Assembly (NCBI GenBank): GCA_937892135.1
Contig: CALAUK010000189.1
Coordinates: 1-6,824, forward strand
Direction: 5' to 3'
DNA length: 6,824 nucleotides
From: an uncultured Clostridia bacterium
Lineage (GTDB): Bacteria; Bacillota; Clostridia; UBA1381; UMGS1253
The notes under the pieces were generated by a model, which saw only the letters and a list, made by a program, of their open reading frames with translations, was not told the origin of the DNA and ran no database searches. Below are positions 5,399 to 6,824 of this stretch, piece by piece. Each line of letters starts with the position of its first letter. The stretch's first letter is position 1. A program made the position numbers and the translations under genes.

Positions 5399-6154
5399 AT
5401 GCAGATAGTTTTGCTTACGGCGTTAGGAGTCGGAGGGGCAACGGTTTTCGGGGCTCTTTTAGGCTTTTCTTTTAAGGAAATGTCTCATAAATTCAGTGAT
5501 ATGATTCTCTCATTTGCGGCAGGCGTAATGCTCTGTGCGGCAGTTTTGGGGCTTATTGTTCCATCGGTTGAGATGGGCGGAAAATTTTCTGTTCTTGTTG
5601 CCGTTTTGGGAATTTTTTCAGGAGCGGCAGTGCTTAATATGATGGATATGCTTGTGCCTCATCTTCACAGGCTTTCGGGCTCTGACATTGAAGAGCATAG
5701 CGAAAAAAGCAAAAGCATAAATAAGGTTTTGCTTTTTGTGTTGGCGATTGCGATTCATAATCTTCCTGAGGGAATTGCGGCAGGCGTAGGCTTTGGAACG
5801 GGAAATACTTCTGAGGCGCTTACTATTGCGTTGGGTATTGCACTTCAGAATATCCCTGAGGGTATGGTTATAATCGCTCCTATGCTTGCAGTAGGAATGA
5901 GCAAGAAAAAAACGCTTCTTATAGCTATGCTTACGGGTGTTGTTGAAGTTATCGGAACATTTTTGGGATACTTTGCTGTGGCAGTTTCAAGTGCGATTTT
6001 GCCGTTTGCTCTTTCCTTTGCAGGAGGAACAATGCTTTATGTTATTTCAGATGAGATGATTCCCGAAACACATCACGAGGGAGCAAGGGGAGTAACGTAT
6101 GCTCTTTTGGCAGGATTTTGCTTAATGCTAATAATGGACTTATATTTGGGATAA
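5399..6154 (+). CDS. ZIP-family divalent metal transporter (GufA/BbZIP-like)
   Basis: ZIP proteins carry Zn, Fe, Mn or related divalent cations into the cytoplasm. About eight hydrophobic segments fill the 251 aa. Segment 4 carries the signature HNLPEG (His120, Asn121, Glu124) and segment 5 carries QNIPEG (Gln150, Asn151, Glu154); the His/Glu plus Gln/Glu set matches the two-metal site of the structurally known Bordetella ZIP as I recall it, and Glu183 in GVVEVIG would fit its sixth-helix ligand. A hydrophilic loop at about 88-108 contains several His, Asp and Glu residues, as is usual between segments 3 and 4. The start is ambiguous: a TTG at 5393 lies 6 nt after AAAGG and would add two residues; I chose the ATG at 5399. 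The gene begins a unit with rubredoxin 25 nt downstream. The metal carried is not determined; iron would fit the redox neighbours (inference). Confidence 0.93.
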   Translation: MQIVLLTALGVGGATVFGALLGFSFKEMSHKFSDMILSFAAGVMLCAAVLGLIVPSVEMGGKFSVLVAVLGIFSGAAVLNMMDMLVPHLHRLSGSDIEEHSEKSKSINKVLLFVLAIAIHNLPEGIAAGVGFGTGNTSEALTIALGIALQNIPEGMVIIAPMLAVGMSKKKTLLIAMLTGVVEVIGTFLGYFAVAVSSAILPFALSFAGGTMLYVISDEMIPETHHEGARGVTYALLAGFCLMLIMDLYLG

Positions 6155-6179
6155 AATACTTTTAAAGGAGGTGCTATGC

Positions 6180-6335
6180 ATGAAATATATTTGCGATGTA
6201 TGCGGTTATGTGTATGACGAGCAGGCAGGAGATCCGGATAATGGCATAAACCCCGGAACAAAATGGGAGGATTTGCCTGAAGACTTTGTTTGCCCCCTTT
6301 GCGGTGTAGGCAAAGACCAGTTTAGCGAAGAATAA
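6180..6335 (+). CDS. Rubredoxin
   Basis: A complete 51-aa rubredoxin, the small cytoplasmic one-iron electron carrier. Both Cys knuckles are present: CDVCGY (Cys5, Cys8) and CPLCGV (Cys38, Cys41), together with the conserved core residues of the fold: Tyr10-Val-Tyr-Asp, Gly17-Asp-Pro, Asn24-Pro-Gly and Trp29...Leu-Pro. Length and spacing are canonical. Start choice: AAAGGAGGTG (6164-6173) stands 8 nt before the ATG at 6180; an ATG at 6176 is out of frame and meets a stop after 13 codons. It is co-transcribed with the ZIP transporter 25 nt upstream. The flavodiiron gene downstream is its well-known redox partner: rubredoxin passes electrons from NAD(P)H:rubredoxin oxidoreductase to the flavodiiron protein for O2 or NO reduction. 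The iron need of both proteins may explain the transporter in the same unit. Confidence 0.97.
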   Translation: MKYICDVCGYVYDEQAGDPDNGINPGTKWEDLPEDFVCPLCGVGKDQFSEE

Positions 6336-6336
6336 T

Positions 6337-6365
6337 AAAAAAGCAGGAGTTCTCCTGCTTTTTTT
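6337..6365 (+). terminator. Strong terminator between rubredoxin and the flavodiiron gene
   Basis: Twelve base pairs, AAAAAAGCAGGA (6337-6348) with TCCTGCTTTTTT (6353-6364), close on a GTTC loop and end in a run of seven T. It begins immediately after the rubredoxin stop codon and ends 21 nt before the next start codon, so the flavodiiron gene is partly uncoupled from the ZIP-rubredoxin transcript. Confidence 0.9.
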
Positions 6366-6386
6366 GTTGGAAATGGGAGGAAAGAA

Positions 6387-6824
6387 ATGAAAATTACAGA
6401 TAAAATATTATATGTTGGCGTAAATGATTATGATATAGATTTATTTGAAGGGCAGTATAAAGTAGAAAACGGAATGGCATATAATTCCTATGTTATATTA
6501 GATGAAAAAATTGCCGTTATGGATACTGTGGACAAGAAGTTCGGCGAGCTGTGGCTTAAAAACATTAAGGAAGTTTTAGGCGATAAAAAACCTGATTACC
6601 TTATTGTTCATCATATGGAGCCTGACCATTCTGCAAACATTGATAAATTTGCCGAAAATTACCCTGAGGCAAAGATTGTGGCAAGCTCTAAGGCATTTAA
6701 TATGATGGCTCAGTTTTTTAAAACAGATTATAGCGAAAGAAGAATTGTAGTAAACGAGGGAGACAGCCTGTCTTTAGGTGAAATGTGTCTTTCATTTATA
6801 AATGCTCCTATGGTGCATTGGCCT
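6387..6824 (+). CDS. Flavodiiron protein (A-type flavoprotein, FprA-like), N-terminal part
   Basis: The first 146 codons of a protein that normally has about 400 residues; it runs off the window. The metallo-beta-lactamase-like domain is clear: DLFEGQYKVENGMAYNSYVI (residues 18-37), the di-iron motif HMEPDH (His76, Glu78, Asp80, His81), and HWP (144-146) with the next ligand His144. The flavodoxin domain that binds FMN would follow outside the window. Flavodiiron proteins reduce O2 to water and/or NO to N2O in the cytoplasm of anaerobes, taking electrons from rubredoxin, encoded just upstream. GGGAGG (6375-6380) is 6 nt from the ATG at 6387; an ATG at 6373 overlapping it meets a stop within six codons. 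No recognisable promoter lies between the terminator and the start, so expression probably depends on read-through or on a promoter inside the rubredoxin gene. The choice between O2 and NO cannot be made from this part. Confidence 0.96.
   Translation, partial: MKITDKILYVGVNDYDIDLFEGQYKVENGMAYNSYVILDEKIAVMDTVDKKFGELWLKNIKEVLGDKKPDYLIVHHMEPDHSANIDKFAENYPEAKIVASSKAFNMMAQFFKTDYSERRIVVNEGDSLSLGEMCLSFINAPMVHWP

Noticed and set aside
6176..6217. Upstream ATG at 6176 as a rubredoxin start or small leader peptide
   Set aside because: It is out of frame with rubredoxin, meets a stop after 13 codons, and lies only 4 nt after GGAGG; the ATG at 6180 has proper spacing.

Overview
The window looks like chromosomal DNA of an AT-rich anaerobic Firmicute, probably a gut-type member of the Clostridia. 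The grounds are strong AGGAGG-type ribosome binding sites, vegetative promoters with spaced TTGACA/TATAAT-like boxes, short U-tailed terminators after most genes, and the protein content: rubredoxin, an A-type flavodiiron protein and a CotJC-like manganese catalase, a set typical of oxygen-sensitive anaerobes. Species cannot be fixed from the sequence. I see no transposase, phage gene, CRISPR array, tRNA or rRNA.

Layout. Bases 1-82 fold into several helices and run into an intrinsic terminator (85-114); this looks like the 3' end of an unassigned structured RNA on the + strand. Facing it on the - strand is a single-gene manganese catalase (116-778), whose Shine-Dalgarno lies in a 9-bp perfect inverted repeat. 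Next comes a two-gene - strand operon (885-2591): a Gfo/Idh/MocA NAD(P)-dependent sugar oxidoreductase followed by a TIM-barrel sugar isomerase/epimerase. A 366-bp divergent intergenic region separates it from an AraC-family regulator (2958-3806, +). That region holds promoters for both directions, four copies of the heptamer TATTTCT arranged in two pairs, and an orphan terminator-like hairpin. The AraC gene converges on a cytoplasmic glycoside-hydrolase-like TIM-barrel protein (3841-5199, -) across a shared bidirectional terminator.

From 5324 rightwards a second + strand unit begins: a ZIP-family metal transporter (5399-6154), rubredoxin (6180-6335), a strong terminator, and the first 146 codons of a flavodiiron protein (6387 to the window edge).

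Two functional themes emerge. The central block (AraC regulator, oxidoreductase, isomerase, GH-like protein) looks like a small inducible module for an unusual sugar or glycoside, possibly proceeding through a keto-sugar intermediate (inference). The flanks (Mn catalase on the left; ZIP transporter, rubredoxin and flavodiiron protein on the right) fit peroxide and O2/NO detoxification plus supply of the metals such enzymes need. Each gene belongs to a recognised family; the less expected content lies in the regulatory DNA, the possible keto-sugar chemistry and the partial RNA at the left edge.
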